Assembly (NCBI GenBank): GCA_020284085.1
Contig: JACEVL010001855.1
Span: 434,001 to 498,000, forward strand
Direction: 5' to 3'
DNA: 64,000 nt
From: Aporrectodea caliginosa
Lineage: Eukaryota > Annelida > Clitellata > Crassiclitellata > Lumbricidae
In this document: in pieces, positions 30,891 through 42,330 of the stretch
How the letters are laid out: each line of letters opens with the position of its first letter
How positions within the stretch are numbered: the first letter of the stretch is position 1
Notes under the pieces: model-generated
Database searches by the model: none
Told to the model about the DNA's origin: nothing
What the model saw: only the letters and a program-made list of their open reading frames with translations
Program-made: the position numbers and the translations under genes

Positions 30891-31399
30891 CACCTTCGTC
30901 CTATTGCATTAATTTTAACCTGTTTGCTGTATAATATTTAAATATATTACAACATTACCGAGCATACTCTTCAAAAGCAATTAACCGTTGATTTGGACGC
31001 AGAAAAATCGTATATACCGGTTTCCTTCGAACGTAAACAAACCGTCAGCTGACTGTCGTCAGTTCAAAAATAAAGTCTAAATTCGAAAATGTCTAGTTTC
31101 ATTTTCGTCTAAATAATCAGTAAACACAGCTTAGATAATAAATCTCATCGAAATTTAACCAAAATGATTAGTTTAGCTGCGTTTTCCAGCAGAAAAAATC
31201 GTATTTACCGGTTTCCTTCGAACGTAAACAAACCCGTCAGCTGATTGTCGTCTGCTCACACAAAATTCAAAATTTTAACTATTTCCCCAATTCGCAAATT
31301 GTTAGCATTTCTAGTGAATATTCTCTAGTCTATTTAAAAACTTTTCATGTAAAAAACCTTTTTCATAATAAACCATTGGGTTGATATTCAATTTCAAGG

Positions 31400-32172
31400 A
31401 TTTTAAACTGGCCTATAAGTAAATTACTTACTTGCTGAATACATTGCTACGTCATCAGTTTCAGTAAGGAATGACGTCAGTACTTCTGTGCTTCATGCAA
31501 ACAGTAAATATCTCACGTTTAAATTGAATTAAATCGTGAATTCATTATTTTATGAGTAGGTTTAAATGTTCTATTAGCGTATGCCAAAAAAATGTCATTT
31601 GTGTAGCCTATAATTTTTAAAGTTGTGATGTTATTTGCCTTTAGACAACTACAGGGTTAACAAAATAATATGATATAAAAAAATAGATAACTACGCTTTC
31701 ACTTAAGTAGCCTAAACATTTGCAAAGTTGGTCGCATTCGTCGAAGCTCAGATTTCGAATTGGAATCAAGATTTAGAGACTGTGGTTGTTAAAATATTTA
31801 GAGAGATTAACACATTTGATACAGCTAGATTACAGGTGCCAAAAAGCCATCTGAGATTACTTTGTCATCACTGATGCCAATATATAGGCCTATAGCCTAC
31901 TATAAGTAGGAAAATCGGCAAATACATTCCTAGAAACCTTGTTATTAAAGTGCATTCATAATAACAATTAATTTTTTAATCATTATATTCATTACGGCTA
32001 AGAATTAAGCGTAGACTTTTATGTAGTAGGCTAACACGTGTTCGAAAAAGTATTTGGGCTGTAGTGTAGGCCTATCTGGACATCGATTCGTGTTCATATC
32101 CTATAGAATTAAACGTAGTGGTTATATTTTATCTTTTAATAGGATAGTACTCGCTTCAAGGCATCTGTTACA
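31400..32172 (+). promoter_or_regulatory. 5' flank of gene copy C
   Basis: The sequence is collinear with the flanks of copies B and D (blocks with AGTTGTGATGTTATTTGCCT, GGTCGCATTCGTCGAAGCTC and AACACGTGTTCGAAAAAG). The last of these holds a CACGTG core about 130 bases before the ATG. It is shorter than the copy B flank because it lacks the insertions. Confidence 0.5.
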
Positions 32173-32289
32173 ATGAGAGTGAAGAACAGAGTAAACGTCT
32201 GCATACTGGCAGCATTTGTCGGCCTTAGCCTGGTTTACATTTTCGACGGTTCTCGAAAGCAGCTGTTGACAGAATTACAGATCACTCAC
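32173..32289 (+). CDS. Copy C exon 1 (signal anchor)
   Basis: This is a 39-codon exon ending QITH before GTGAGT, collinear with copy B exon 1. Confidence 0.8.
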
Positions 32290-35200
32290 GTGAGTATAGA
32301 GACTTTGTAACCTATTGCTTTGTATTGCTCTGTCTTTCTTTCTCTTTTTGTTGCCGCATGTCCGACTCTGTGTAGCACGGTATATTTGTTACATCTGTTT
32401 GTCGTCTGCTAATGTGTTTGTTTTAACAATGCATTTTTAATGTATGAATTTCCTCACAACACAGAGCAACGTTAGAGCGTCTGGTGAGAATCCACTCTGC
32501 ATCTCCTATTTAAAGCCTTGGCGAGGAGCAGTTATCGGAGGAATGCGTTCTGGGATTTTCCGATCTTTCAGCTCTAGCGCAAGTGAAACAGCTTTCAAAC
32601 AACTCGTATTTCTTGGGTCTATATAGGAATTGAATTTTCGGGGGTTGGGACAGGGGAGGGTTGAACCTGAATCCACCGAAATTTATTTTTCAACCCCTCC
32701 AGTTATATTCCCAAAAATAACCTTGTTGGTTTAAGTTAAACCTCTCCAGCACAGCTTTCAGTGGTTCAATGTATCTTACTTGCTAAATTAATTAAAACTA
32801 TATTGTATTCATTTCTTAGTTTTCATTCGGACGACTTTAAAGTTTGTATAGCCAGAATTTTTTTCTAGACCTATAAATTTTCTGAAAAAGCAAGAGTTTT
32901 TCCATCAGTATATAACTATATATTCTTTATTGTTCGATTGTTTTCACGCAGCTAGCATCAAATACACTCACCCCACTACGATTCAGTACGTAGCCTATAC
33001 TGGCTTTAGGTACGTAAGAAATTCTGGTCGATACATCCGGACACGTACGAATTGGTCGCCCCTTTTCAAAACTGTCAATTCAAAACCAGAGTCCATATAC
33101 ACGAAGCTTTTTCAATATTTCTTATCTTTATAATGCATTAAAGATTCCATCTCCCTTAAGTTTCTAACGTTTCAATGTTTTCGTTCCTGTCTTTCGAAAG
33201 TCTGGCTTACAGCGTTTCAACTCTTCTGAAATTGTGTATAAGTCTCCATTCAGGCGTTTTCCTGCAATTTGTCACACCTTTGACTCTTCACACTGCTCTT
33301 GCGGGAATCAAATTCTATTTATTCGTTTACTATAATAACGCCAGATGAGGTCGGGTCAGAGGTTAATCGACTCTCAATCACTTATCAAATATTCAAATAT
33401 TGCTGCGACATGTTGTACTATAATTTTAAGCGTTAAGCGTCATTGTCAATTTGTTATACTGTTATTAGATGGATTAACAAACAAGTCGTTGTTTAATATG
33501 AAAACATTTCACTTCTGCTAATGTTTTTAACATAAATGCTGATATTATGCCTAGTTTATTAACTATAATGTCTTTATTTATTCCAAACAGCTTGATATAC
33601 TGAAACTCCGTGTTAATATCGACTGGTCAAATCCTCGTTATTGCGCTCCAACTGAAAATGACACAGTGACTTTCGGCAAACCGTTTAATTTGTCTTCAAG
33701 TCTTCTTAAGAACCTTGGGATTCCGCTAAGAGACTTCGTTCCCACCAGAAGAGAAAGTCTTGATGATTTTGTCTTTGCCACTGCTGCAAGTCAGCACTAT
33801 ATCCATGTTGCAATGGACGCCATTGGAAATATTCAGAAACTCCTACCAAATCATACGATCTACTTTTACGATCTCGACCTCAAGCGATCAGTAGAGCATA
33901 TCGCGAAGGTAAATGCAATTAGTTTTCATGTAACTCTGCTTTGTAAATCAAATTAATCGTAAGACTTTATTTCATTTATATGTATTTTGCTTATTGATGA
34001 AAACTTATAAAAAATTATGTACTAGTCTATGCATAATCGACTCTCTGGGGCGCAGTGGTGTAGGGGTATGTTCGGTGCCTTGCAGCCGAAGGGTTGCGGG
34101 TTCGAATCCACCTCAAGCCGCCGCGTAGGGACCCTGGGCAAATCCTTTTCGCAATTGCTCATGCGCTTCGGCGTGAAACTCCGATTCAGTGTCCGCGCTG
34201 TAGTCGGGAGCGCCTCTGAGTAGAAATCTTGGAAGGGCGCTATAACAAGTGACCTTAATAAATAAATAAATAAATAAAAATTGCATCAGTTTATATTCAT
34301 GAAGTCAACGCTATTATACAATGTACTTCGTACATAGTGCATGCAAGTAGTGACAGATATTGACTTGACTTTTAAACAATGTGTTCGGAGTTCGAAACCC
34401 CATACCTCATGCGCAGTAGGCCTATTAATTTGTTGTGAAAACTTTATTTCATTTATATGTATTTTGCTTATTGATAAAAACTTTAAAAAATCATGCACTA
34501 GTCTATGCATAAAAATTGCATCAGTTTATATTCATGAAGTCAACGCTATTATATGTGTGCTTCGTACATAGTGCATGCAAGTAGTGACAGATTTTGACTT
34601 GCCTTTGCCTATGTGTTTGGAGTTCGAAACCCCATGCCTCATGCGCAGTAGGCCTATTAATTTGTTGTGAAACCATTTAACCTATTAAAATAATGTCTGC
34701 GGGTTGAATGATGTTCATGTCCTCCAAAATAGCTGTGGCGCTGATTGCACTTTTGAGGTCTAAATGTTGACAAACTTTGTAGCCTAACAAAGGAGCGAAT
34801 ACGTTACCATACCAGGGGCCTCCATCCTATGGGGGAATGAAGCAGAAATCTTCATAGCCTTTCCAGGGGGGGGGAAACATTTTTTACATTAAACTTCTGC
34901 TCGGTTTTTAATATTTCAGAAATTAATGCATTATTTATTTGAAACATGTTTTTCAAATGATTCATTTATGAAATTGAAGACTAATCGGTCGGAGAAGAGC
35001 ACAATAATTTTATTAATTTTAAAACAAAGAAAAACATGTTTCATCTGTCGACAGGACAGTGGATTGAAGGCAGTTACAGTATGTTAAGCCATTACGTGTG
35101 ATATCGCAACTTTCAGGCTATCCCACGCTCACCAGCTTGTATAAAATCATGGTCTCCCTTGCAGTGACCAGCTGGGGTTTCGAACTCCAGATAACGTATA

Positions 35201-38200
35201 TAACTGGATCATCGCCTTTCTCTACAAGCGACAGAACTAAATTTATGGGCGTCACCTCGAGCGCTATCGAAATCAACGCCAGTATTGTACAAGGATCTGG
35301 GCTGGGTCCTGTTGACTTTATAGTGGCAATATCCAAACTAAAAACACGACACTCTACAAACAAAATTATAAAGTACGCGGATGACAGCTACCTCTTTATT
35401 CCATCAACAAATAGCGAATTGATAACGTCCGAAATCGATCATGTCACCAAATGGGCTGATTCTTGCAATTTAAAACTGAATCATTCTAAGATCCAAGAGA
35501 TGATAGTTCGTCGACCAATGAGAGGGTTGGGTGTTGATCTTCCAAAAGTTACACCGGGCCTCGCCAGGGTAAAGCACATGAAGATCCTAGGTGTCACTTT
35601 GTCAGAACAATTCAACTTCGACACGCATGTTAACAACATTGTCATTAAGGCTAGGCAGTCAATGTATGCCCTCCGCGTTCTAAGAGCACATGGGTTAAAG
35701 GGCCAATCTCTGTGTGATGTAACAAATGCTACCACAGTGTCGCGGATGCTCTATGCGGCCCCGGCGTGGTGGGGCTTTGTGGGGGTAGAGGACGCACTCG
35801 TCTTCATTGCAACTATACGGCGACTGGTCGGTCTAATTATCTACCGGAATCCTACCAAAGTTTCGAACAACTTTGCAGAAAAGCATGTACTCTAACCTCT
35901 TTTCTACCATCATCAGCAACCCTGCAGATGTATTACATCAACTACTGCCTCCCGTGAAAACTGTTTCATACTCGCTACGTCCCAGAACCCACAATAGAAT
36001 AATACCCAAGGCAAACAATCTATCTCGTAAAACATTTGTCACACGGATGCTTTATACTTAATTTTTTTTTATATTTGATGATCTTTGTACACCAAAATGC
36101 GGTTAGCAGTTGGTTTTCAATAAAGGATATACTTAATTACTTACTTTACAGTTGAGCGAGTAATGAGTTGCATCCGCATTGTGAAAAATCGACTGAGATC
36201 AACCATGGTTGACTGGTTTGCACCTCTGACAGTATTAGCCTGTGAACGAGACGCTACTCATCTCTAAAACTCTCGAATTCTAGCTAGTAACCTCTCTTCC
36301 ACCTTTGCATTTCTCAAAACCTTTTTATTCTCTTTGGCCTTGCGCACTGGGAGCGCCTCTGAATGGTTCACCCTATGAGAGGCGCTTTATAACTGTTTGA
36401 ATACAATACAAAAAAAATAAAACTGGACAAAATTATTGATCGCTTGGCTACCCACTCTGCTACTCTGAAAAAGCCAGTGGCGTCACTAGGGTTGGTGTCA
36501 CCCAGTGCAGTAATTCATGGTGTCACCCCAAGGACCTCCTCCACTTGGGTTAAGGTTACTGTTAATTTAAAAATGAAAAATTTGTGATGAAACTCTACTA
36601 AAAAAAATTTTACACAGTCGTTTTGGTGTCACCCACTCTGAAGGTGTCACCCGGTGCTGCCCCTACCCCTCGCCCCCCCCAGTGATGCCACTGGAAGAAG
36701 CGCCTATTGTAATGTTAGTAGGTCTACTTATGTTAGTACTGCCTCTGTCTGTGTAGGCCTACAAGCCTTCATATTTTATAATGCATAATGCTGCTTGATT
36801 ATTATTGAACTAAAAGTTACAGAATCCAACAGTAAAATTTTGATAATCGAAATCTTCTCTTTTGTCGAGAGTCGACCAATCGTCTGGGGCCGTAGTCGTG
36901 GGCGGAGGGGGGGCAATCTGATGACAAGAGTCTGAATGCTTCATAGGCATAAGGGGGATGGACGCCCTTGCCATACCATAGGCCTACATCCGCTTACCTT
37001 AGCTTACTTTACGTTCACCTTAACTTACTTAATACCTGGCTGACCAGAACTGTTGAGAAAAGGGACGATCACGAATTGGTTCTGATTGAAATTTTAGATT
37101 AATTTGTTATGCTACGTGAAATACCGAAAGTTCGACTTCTCTCGCTACCCAGCTCATGTTCGAATTTTGAAAACTTATGCATTTAAACCAATCATTGTTC
37201 ATGTATGTACTTTTTTATTTTTCACTTTCAACAGTTAACTGCTGTCACTCTGGTTCGTTGCAAACCTGTTTTTACGATAATTTTGTTTCTTACGTGTCCT
37301 GAAACGGACATTAATAGTCAGATATGTTTAATCTCTTGTACCGATTGAAAAATGACAAAATATTAAAACATCGTCAGGTTCATGTTCATGCTGTACACAT
37401 ATGTGTCTGTACATGTGCACATCAGAGATGAGTACGATTCGCTGGAATTGCTAATCGATTAGCAAAAATAGAAACTGAAATTTGCTTATCGATTAGAATT
37501 AGAATTAACCAAATCTTCTAGTTAATCGATTAGAATTAGATTTGGCAGCAAGCAGCTAATAAATGTGCCATTGGAATTAGATTTCGATAATCGATCGTTC
37601 GATATATATTTGCTTCATGAATTTGTCAAATTGTAATTAAAGCACAGCAAGTTACTACAGCAAGTTGCTGTAGCCTATTACAATACCTAAAGTTGTGTCC
37701 CATCACTGCACACTATTCGGGTTTTGACGAATGCGATTAGTAGATCTTACGATTAAACTAAAATCCACGTCTTTCACTCAAAACTGACAACACTGCTCTT
37801 TCACAAATTCTATCCTGAGTTCTCTTCTCTTTACATCCCTCGCCGTCTCAATTCTAAACACCATCCATCTTAGCCGTCTGCCTGTCTGCCTGCCTGACCC
37901 CTTTGGAGGATGACCTGGAACCGATTTTGACCCTACCTGCCTATCGACTTTGTTTCGACTGAGCGCCTGTGAATAAGCTGGTTCCCGCGACTCCTCTGTT
38001 TAGGCGCTGTAGAAGTCTCGAAATTACGATTACGATACAAAAAATAGACATTAACATCATTTTATTTCTATTCAGTCGACTTACCTTCTACGTGAATCGT
38101 TGTATTTCAGGAGATGTTGTCTGAGTTTCCTCGAGTCTTCTGGATCGATACATCCATCCGTTTTAAGACGAATAATCTGAGTCTTACGTTGGACGAAGTA

Positions 38201-38653
38201 TTTAGCAGCGGTGGAATTCTGACCTTTGACTTTGGTTACCATTCCAATTTTGAAGCAACTCACAAGGGAATGTATAAATTTCTTCCTATTTCTAAATCAG
38301 CGGCCGTTAATACCGGGCAGTACGGAGCCAACAGCATCTACATTCATCGAACTGAAGAAATATACAATCGCATCATATTCTGGTGGGTGTTATGCGCCCT
38401 TAATGAAGAATGCATTGCTCCCACCCGTCAGTTGTCTTGTAATTTCAAGGGGATAGACGTGTGGGCTGGATGTCATCGTTTTGACCAGTCAGCTCTTAAC
38501 ATCCTAATGGCCAACCATTTCCTCAACAATGTCTCTCGTTACACGAGTCGCCGTGATCAGCTGTCTGTTAATCGTAGCGTGGCACACCAGGAACTTCTGG
38601 TCGTTTGCACGACTGTATTTACAATAAAATCAGCCATATATTTTTCTAATTAA
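32173..38653 (+). CDS. Gene copy C: type II membrane protein, DUF1647 family
   Basis: Exons 32173-32289, 33591-33908, 37098-37202 and 38111-38653 join in phase 0 to 360 residues. Architecture is as in copy B: signal anchor (VCILAAFVGLSLVYIF), then YFYDLDL, KYRKFDFSRYPAHVR, EFPRVFWIDTSIRF and CHRFDQSALNILMANHF. Differences: a cysteine near the start of exon 2 is arginine (codon 33609-33611), W-I-D-S is W-I-D-T, and the middle of exon 4 has FLPISKSAAVNTGQYG where B and D have FLPISAKAAANT. All splice sites are canonical. Intron 2 carries a SINE, a nested hAT/LINE composite and a local duplication. It appears functional. Confidence 0.8.
33591..33908 (+). CDS. Copy C exon 2
   Basis: This is a 106-codon phase-0 exon from AAACAG to GTAAAT. 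It has DFVFATAASQHYIHVAMDAI and KLLPNHTIYFYDLDL. LKLRVNIDW replaces LKLCVDIDW of copy B. Confidence 0.85.
33962..34672 (+). repeat. Local tandem duplication in intron 2, one unit holding a SINE
   Basis: ACTTTATTTCATTTATATG starts unit 1 (33962) and unit 2 (34440). Both run through GCATCAGTTTATATTCATGAA and GTAGGCCTATTAATTTGTTG. Unit 1 contains the SINE and unit 2 is the empty version (CTATGCATAAAAATTGC at about 34503-34519). Confidence 0.8.
34036..34278 (+). mobile_element. tRNA-derived SINE with LINE-type 3' tail
   Basis: The head has pol III promoter boxes TGGTGTAGGGG (box A, about 34056) and GGTTCGAATCC (box B, about 34099). The body follows, and then GTCGGGAGCGCCTCTGAGTAG and GGGCGCTATAAC, the 3' end of the L2/CR1-like LINEs in this window, and (AATA)n. 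The anticodon arm is degenerate, so it is not a tRNA gene. Relatives: 44225-44346 and 51463-51670. Confidence 0.85.
35098..36061 (+). pseudogene. Non-LTR reverse transcriptase with YADD box, truncated
   Basis: The open frame 35098-35895 (265 residues) reads INASIVQGSGLGPVDFIVAI, KYADDSYLFIPS with the catalytic YADD, then LNHSKIQEMIVRR, VKHMKILGVTLS and TTVSRMLYAAPAWWGF. A frameshift leads into SLRPRTHNRIIP and TRMLYT (35873-36061). This is the palm-to-C-terminus part of a Jockey/CR1-like element. The endonuclease and fingers are absent. The 3' end runs to about 36140 (TTTCAATAAAGGATATACTTA). Confidence 0.85.
36268..36415 (+). mobile_element. 5'-truncated LINE 3' end
   Basis: It is nearly identical to 18181-18322: CTCGAATTCTAGCTAGTAAC, CACTGGGAGCGCCTCTGAA, GAGAGGCGCTTTATAA and AATACAATAC. 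Only about 145 bases were retained. Confidence 0.8.
36475..36693. mobile_element. Small hAT MITE (219 bp)
   Basis: CAGTGGCGTCACTAGGG and CCCAGTGATGCCACTG are inverted ends. GAAAAAGC (36467-36474) and GAAGAAGC (36694-36701) are a 7/8 target duplication. GGTGTCACCC is repeated internally. Confidence 0.85.
37098..37202 (+). CDS. Copy C exon 3
   Basis: This is a 35-codon phase-0 exon from TTTTAG to GTATGT. It encodes YVKYRKFDFSRYPAHVRIL and TYAFKPIIVH. Confidence 0.85.
38111..38653 (+). CDS. Copy C exon 4, terminal
   Basis: This exon has 180 codons plus TAA after TATTTCAG. The conserved blocks EFPRVFWIDTSIRF and CHRFDQSALNILMANHF are intact, and it ends KSAIYFSN. Confidence 0.85.
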   Translation, partial: EMLSEFPRVFWIDTSIRFKTNNLSLTLDEVFSSGGILTFDFGYHSNFEATHKGMYKFLPISKSAAVNTGQYGANSIYIHRTEEIYNRIIFWWVLCALNEECIAPTRQLSCNFKGIDVWAGCHRFDQSALNILMANHFLNNVSRYTSRRDQLSVNRSVAHQELLVVCTTVFTIKSAIYFSN

Positions 38654-39131
38654 TTATTCACTCATTCATTAAATGATTTGTATATAGCGACTATAGAAGA
38701 CAATCTAAATTAGCCTAATATGCCGCTAACGTATGCTTACTTACTATTGTATTCTTACTTACTATTGTATTCTTCTCGCGTTGTGAATTGGAATATTGCA
38801 CAATCGAGTTATGTTGCAACAAAAATAACAGAACAGTTTCACTGGCGACTCCTTTATCTTACAAATTTACTGTGCATTGTTTTGGTAGCTGCTGTGATTC
38901 TAGTTCTTAATTACATTTAACATCAGTGACATTTAACCTCTGACCTTCTTTTTTGCATGAAGGCTTATGAATGTGTCAGAACACTTAATGTGACTCGTTT
39001 TTAGACACGTCACAAGAGCTCTTGCTCTTGAGTGGCGCTATCTAAATAAATGTTAAGTTAAAATTACATGCACTTTATACATTTCAAGAGGCACGGACGA
39101 TGAACAGTGGCGCACTTGTATGGGTATCTAA

Positions 39132-39839
<708 letters not shown>

Positions 39840-40319
39840 GTATCTTACCAAGAATTACTAGATGTTTATCCAACGGGCAGTAGAATAAAATCGGTCAAGT
39901 ATTTTGCATGATTTCTTCTACGGTGTCGTTGTGTACATTGTACAACGTGTACTGTTGGACTTTTCATTCAATTTTAGTTAACAGGATTTTCCTGTTGTTC
40001 ATATTTTATCTGTTTTCCCAGGAACTATCGCACGTATTGCATTTCTTTCCACGTAGCTTTTGTAGATGGTGATTATACTGCAGTAGGCCTGTGATGTAAA
40101 CGATAAGACGGATTTTCAACGAAGATGTTCTCTGAAAGATTCTGTACATTATATAGCACCGAAATTGCATCCCGACAGAAGTACCAATAACAAGCGGAAT
40201 ACCCACAACTGATTGAATCAGTTATAGCCGATGCAATTTTTGCAGCTGTTGTATGCATGTTTGTGTGTATTCATGTATATAGGCCTATGTATGTATCAAG
40301 ATAATTAAGATCGCGCCAA

Positions 40320-40400
40320 TTTAGCACCCACAACTACTCTACCGACTCTGAGTAGTTCCGTTGAATATGCGCTATATAAATGCTCGCAGTCAATAAAGAA
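40320..40400 (+). mobile_element. Decayed LINE 3' tail
   Basis: ACTCTGAGTAGTTCCG and ATGCGCTATATAAATGCTCG resemble the tail of the element that follows. No coding part is recognisable. Confidence 0.5.
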
Positions 40401-40469
40401 AAAGCAAACATGCTTTTACTACTTGTTTTACAACATTTTAGTTTTTACTTTAGTTTTTACTTTAAAGTT

Positions 40470-40968
40470 TAACGTCGGGTTGGGTGCTTGGTTCGGGTCA
40501 TGCGAGCGGCGGCACGCCTTATTGGCCGCATCGCAAGATTCGGCCATGTCGGTGATTACATGCGGGATGTCTTGCATTGGCTCCCTTTCCCGCAGCGGAT
40601 CGCTTACCGGATCTCTGCCTTGGTTTGGCGCTGCCTCGCGGGTGTGGCCCCTGTTTACTTACAGGAGCTCTGCTGCTCCACCCTGAGCGTCCAGCGCCGT
40701 GGTTCTCTCCGCTCCTCTAAGCAGGCTGAGCTTCTTGTTCCCCGGTCACGGACAACTATTATGCAGCGCCGTGCCTTTTCTGTTGCTGGCCCTGCAATCT
40801 GGAATGAGCTCCCCGTGGATCTACGCCTAATGCATAGAGCCCTTGCGGCCACATTCTTCTCTAACCTGAAGACTGTTCTCTTTAGCCGGGGTTGAGTCGG
40901 GAGCGCTTCTGAGTAGGTAACCTTGAAGGGGCGCTATATAAATCTCTGAAATGAATGAATGAATGAAT
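40470..40968 (+). mobile_element. L2/CR1-like LINE, reverse transcriptase C-terminus
   Basis: An open 135-residue frame (40488-40895) gives MRAAARLIGRI, LHWLPFPQRIAYRISALVWR, YLQELC, LRSSKQAELLVPRSRTTIMQ, AIWNELPVDLR and FFSNLKTVLFSRG. Then come GAGTCGGGAGCGCTTCTGAG, GGGGCGCTATATAAAT and (ATGA)n. It is the best-preserved 3' end of the family that also occurs at 9487-9785 and 25375-25690. It is truncated at the 5' end. Confidence 0.85.
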
Positions 40969-41015
40969 GTTTAAACTGAGTTTTTTGTCAAGAATTGTTT
41001 CAGCGCATTTCTAGA

Positions 41016-41092
41016 AATAATTGGGCGCAGTGACAATCGCGTTAACTGCGTTAAAAAATGTAATCGCGTTAATTAATTAACGCATTAATCGC

Positions 41093-41144
<52 letters not shown>

Positions 41145-41232
41145 TCTTTTCTTTAATAAGCGCCTGACAAACGCACTGCGCTGTACATTTACATGTTATG
41201 CAATTGAAATAACGCGTTAAATGCCCAGCCCT
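41016..41232. repeat. CGCGTTAA-rich element with nested (TAA)n and LINE tail
   Basis: GCGTTAA words flank a 48-base TAA run (41096-41144). This is followed by TATCTTTTCTTTAATAAGCGC and TGTACATTTACATGTTATGCAA, as at 8722. The right edge GCCCAGCCCTAG resembles a hAT-type end, but I see no clear target duplication. Confidence 0.45.
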
Positions 41233-41744
41233 AGTTGTAATATCTCGAAAGATAAGAAAGTTATTAGTGTTTAACTATTTTCAGGCTTAACGACATGCCG
41301 CGAACCAGGGCAAATGGTAAAAAGTTAATAAATTCTACAAATATTGGCATAATCTGACAATTAATATATAATTTTATTCTGTTTTAAGAGCTCTTTCCAA
41401 CGGTAGGTATTAACCTACAATTTTCTCGAAAAAGCGCTATTTTCGTTACTTTGCCCCGCTGGTGAGGGTGGACGACATTAATTTTTTTTTTAAATTTGGA
41501 TAGTTTTTTACCCCATGCCATTAGGCCATTAGGCAACTTTTCGTTGCCATTACTTTTTGAATATCGAATTTTGTTTTTTCTTCACCCTACTCCGCATGAT
41601 CGATTCGTTGGAAAAATTAAATCGAACATGATTGTGACAGTTGCCGCCTTTCATGACCTCTCAATTCTTTGTGTATAGGCTAGGCTACTGTGTTCGGGTC
41701 AACAAAGTTTAGGGAGTGATTAACCGTTTCATGTGTCATGCCAG

Positions 41745-41810
41745 GAAGTTATGGTGAGGTTAGGCGTCGTGAGGGTGGGTTAGGGTCAGGATTAGGGTTA
41801 GTGTCGTCAG
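41745..41810 (+). repeat. Degenerate TTAGGG-like repeat
   Basis: GGTTAGGCGTCGTGAGGGTGG and GGTTAGGGTCAGGATTAGGG resemble telomere-type units. A clearly related block lies on the opposite strand at 56738-56830, sharing GTTAGGCGTCGTGAGG and the following GTCGTCA-GAAAAC context. Confidence 0.6.
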
Positions 41811-41877
41811 TAGAAAACAATGTCATGGTACCTTCCGTGCAGCGTGCCATAAGATAGGTAAAACGCCAGTACACTTA

Positions 41878-42330
41878 GGGGCCGTACATAAATGACGTCA
41901 CGCACCTAGGGGAGGAGGAGGTCGGACATTTGTGACGCTGTGTCACATGGGGTGGGGAGGGATTGAGAAGTGTGACGTCACGTCAGGTCTATGTAATTAA
42001 ATTTAACAATTAAACAAATTATTTAAAAATAACAGCACTAATTTTGAGTGTTAAATTTCATTACTTTTTTTAATTATTATTTTTTAATACCTGACTTTCT
42101 CCTTTAAAAGGCCTTTAACATCAGAGTGCTGTGCCACATAAAATAGTAATAGCCTACCTATTACAATGTGATTTGAAACAGGTTTTATTATCTAATGGAA
42201 ATTTGATTTTGGGGGTGTCAAAGCTTTGTGACATCATTTTTCAGGGGTGTCACTTTTTGTGACGAAGTGTGACAAGGGGAGGGGTTACAAAATCGACCAA
42301 AACAGCGTGACGTCATTTGTGGACGGCCCC
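41878..42330. mobile_element. MITE with TTA target duplication (453 bp)
   Basis: The 29-base ends begin GGGGCCGTACATAAATGACG on the left and GGGGCCGTCCACAAATGACG when the right end is read in reverse. TTA stands on both sides (41875-41877 and 42331-42333). GTGACGTCAC-type palindromes are subterminal. A 3 bp TTA duplication fits PIF/Harbinger-like elements; the superfamily call is inference. Confidence 0.75.

Larger units (their letters stand above)
26562..31390. mobile_element. DNA element with ~0.9 kb inverted arms and nuclease-like ORFs
   Basis: Left arm (about 26562-27430) and right arm (about 30420-31390) are imperfect inverted copies: both end CCCA-TGGTTTATTATG and run through GCTAACAATTTGCGAATTGGG and GTTTACATTCGA-like blocks. 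The similarity extends into the coding region, because the left arm repeats the start of the - strand protein (NSCNVCRQEGND near 27335-27380). Two - strand coding pieces lie inside (30510-29851 and 29793-28897). I could not define a convincing target-site duplication. A GC-rich stretch (27600-28320) has no relative in the window. Confidence 0.7.
34815..36970. mobile_element. Composite insertion in intron 2 of copy C, hAT-like ends
   Basis: The flanking TACCATACCATA-type site is continuous in copies B (22505-22525) and D. The ends CAGGGGCCTCCATCC and GGATGGACGCCCT are inverted, and a near-exact 8 bp duplication (TACCATAC and TGCCATAC) can be drawn. Inside are a LINE reverse transcriptase (35098-36061), another LINE 3' end (36268-36415) and a small hAT MITE (36475-36693). 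Confidence 0.55.

Noticed and set aside
34047..34120. tRNA gene
   Set aside because: Box A and box B are present, but the anticodon arm does not form a proper 7-base loop, and the sequence continues into a SINE body with a LINE-type tail.
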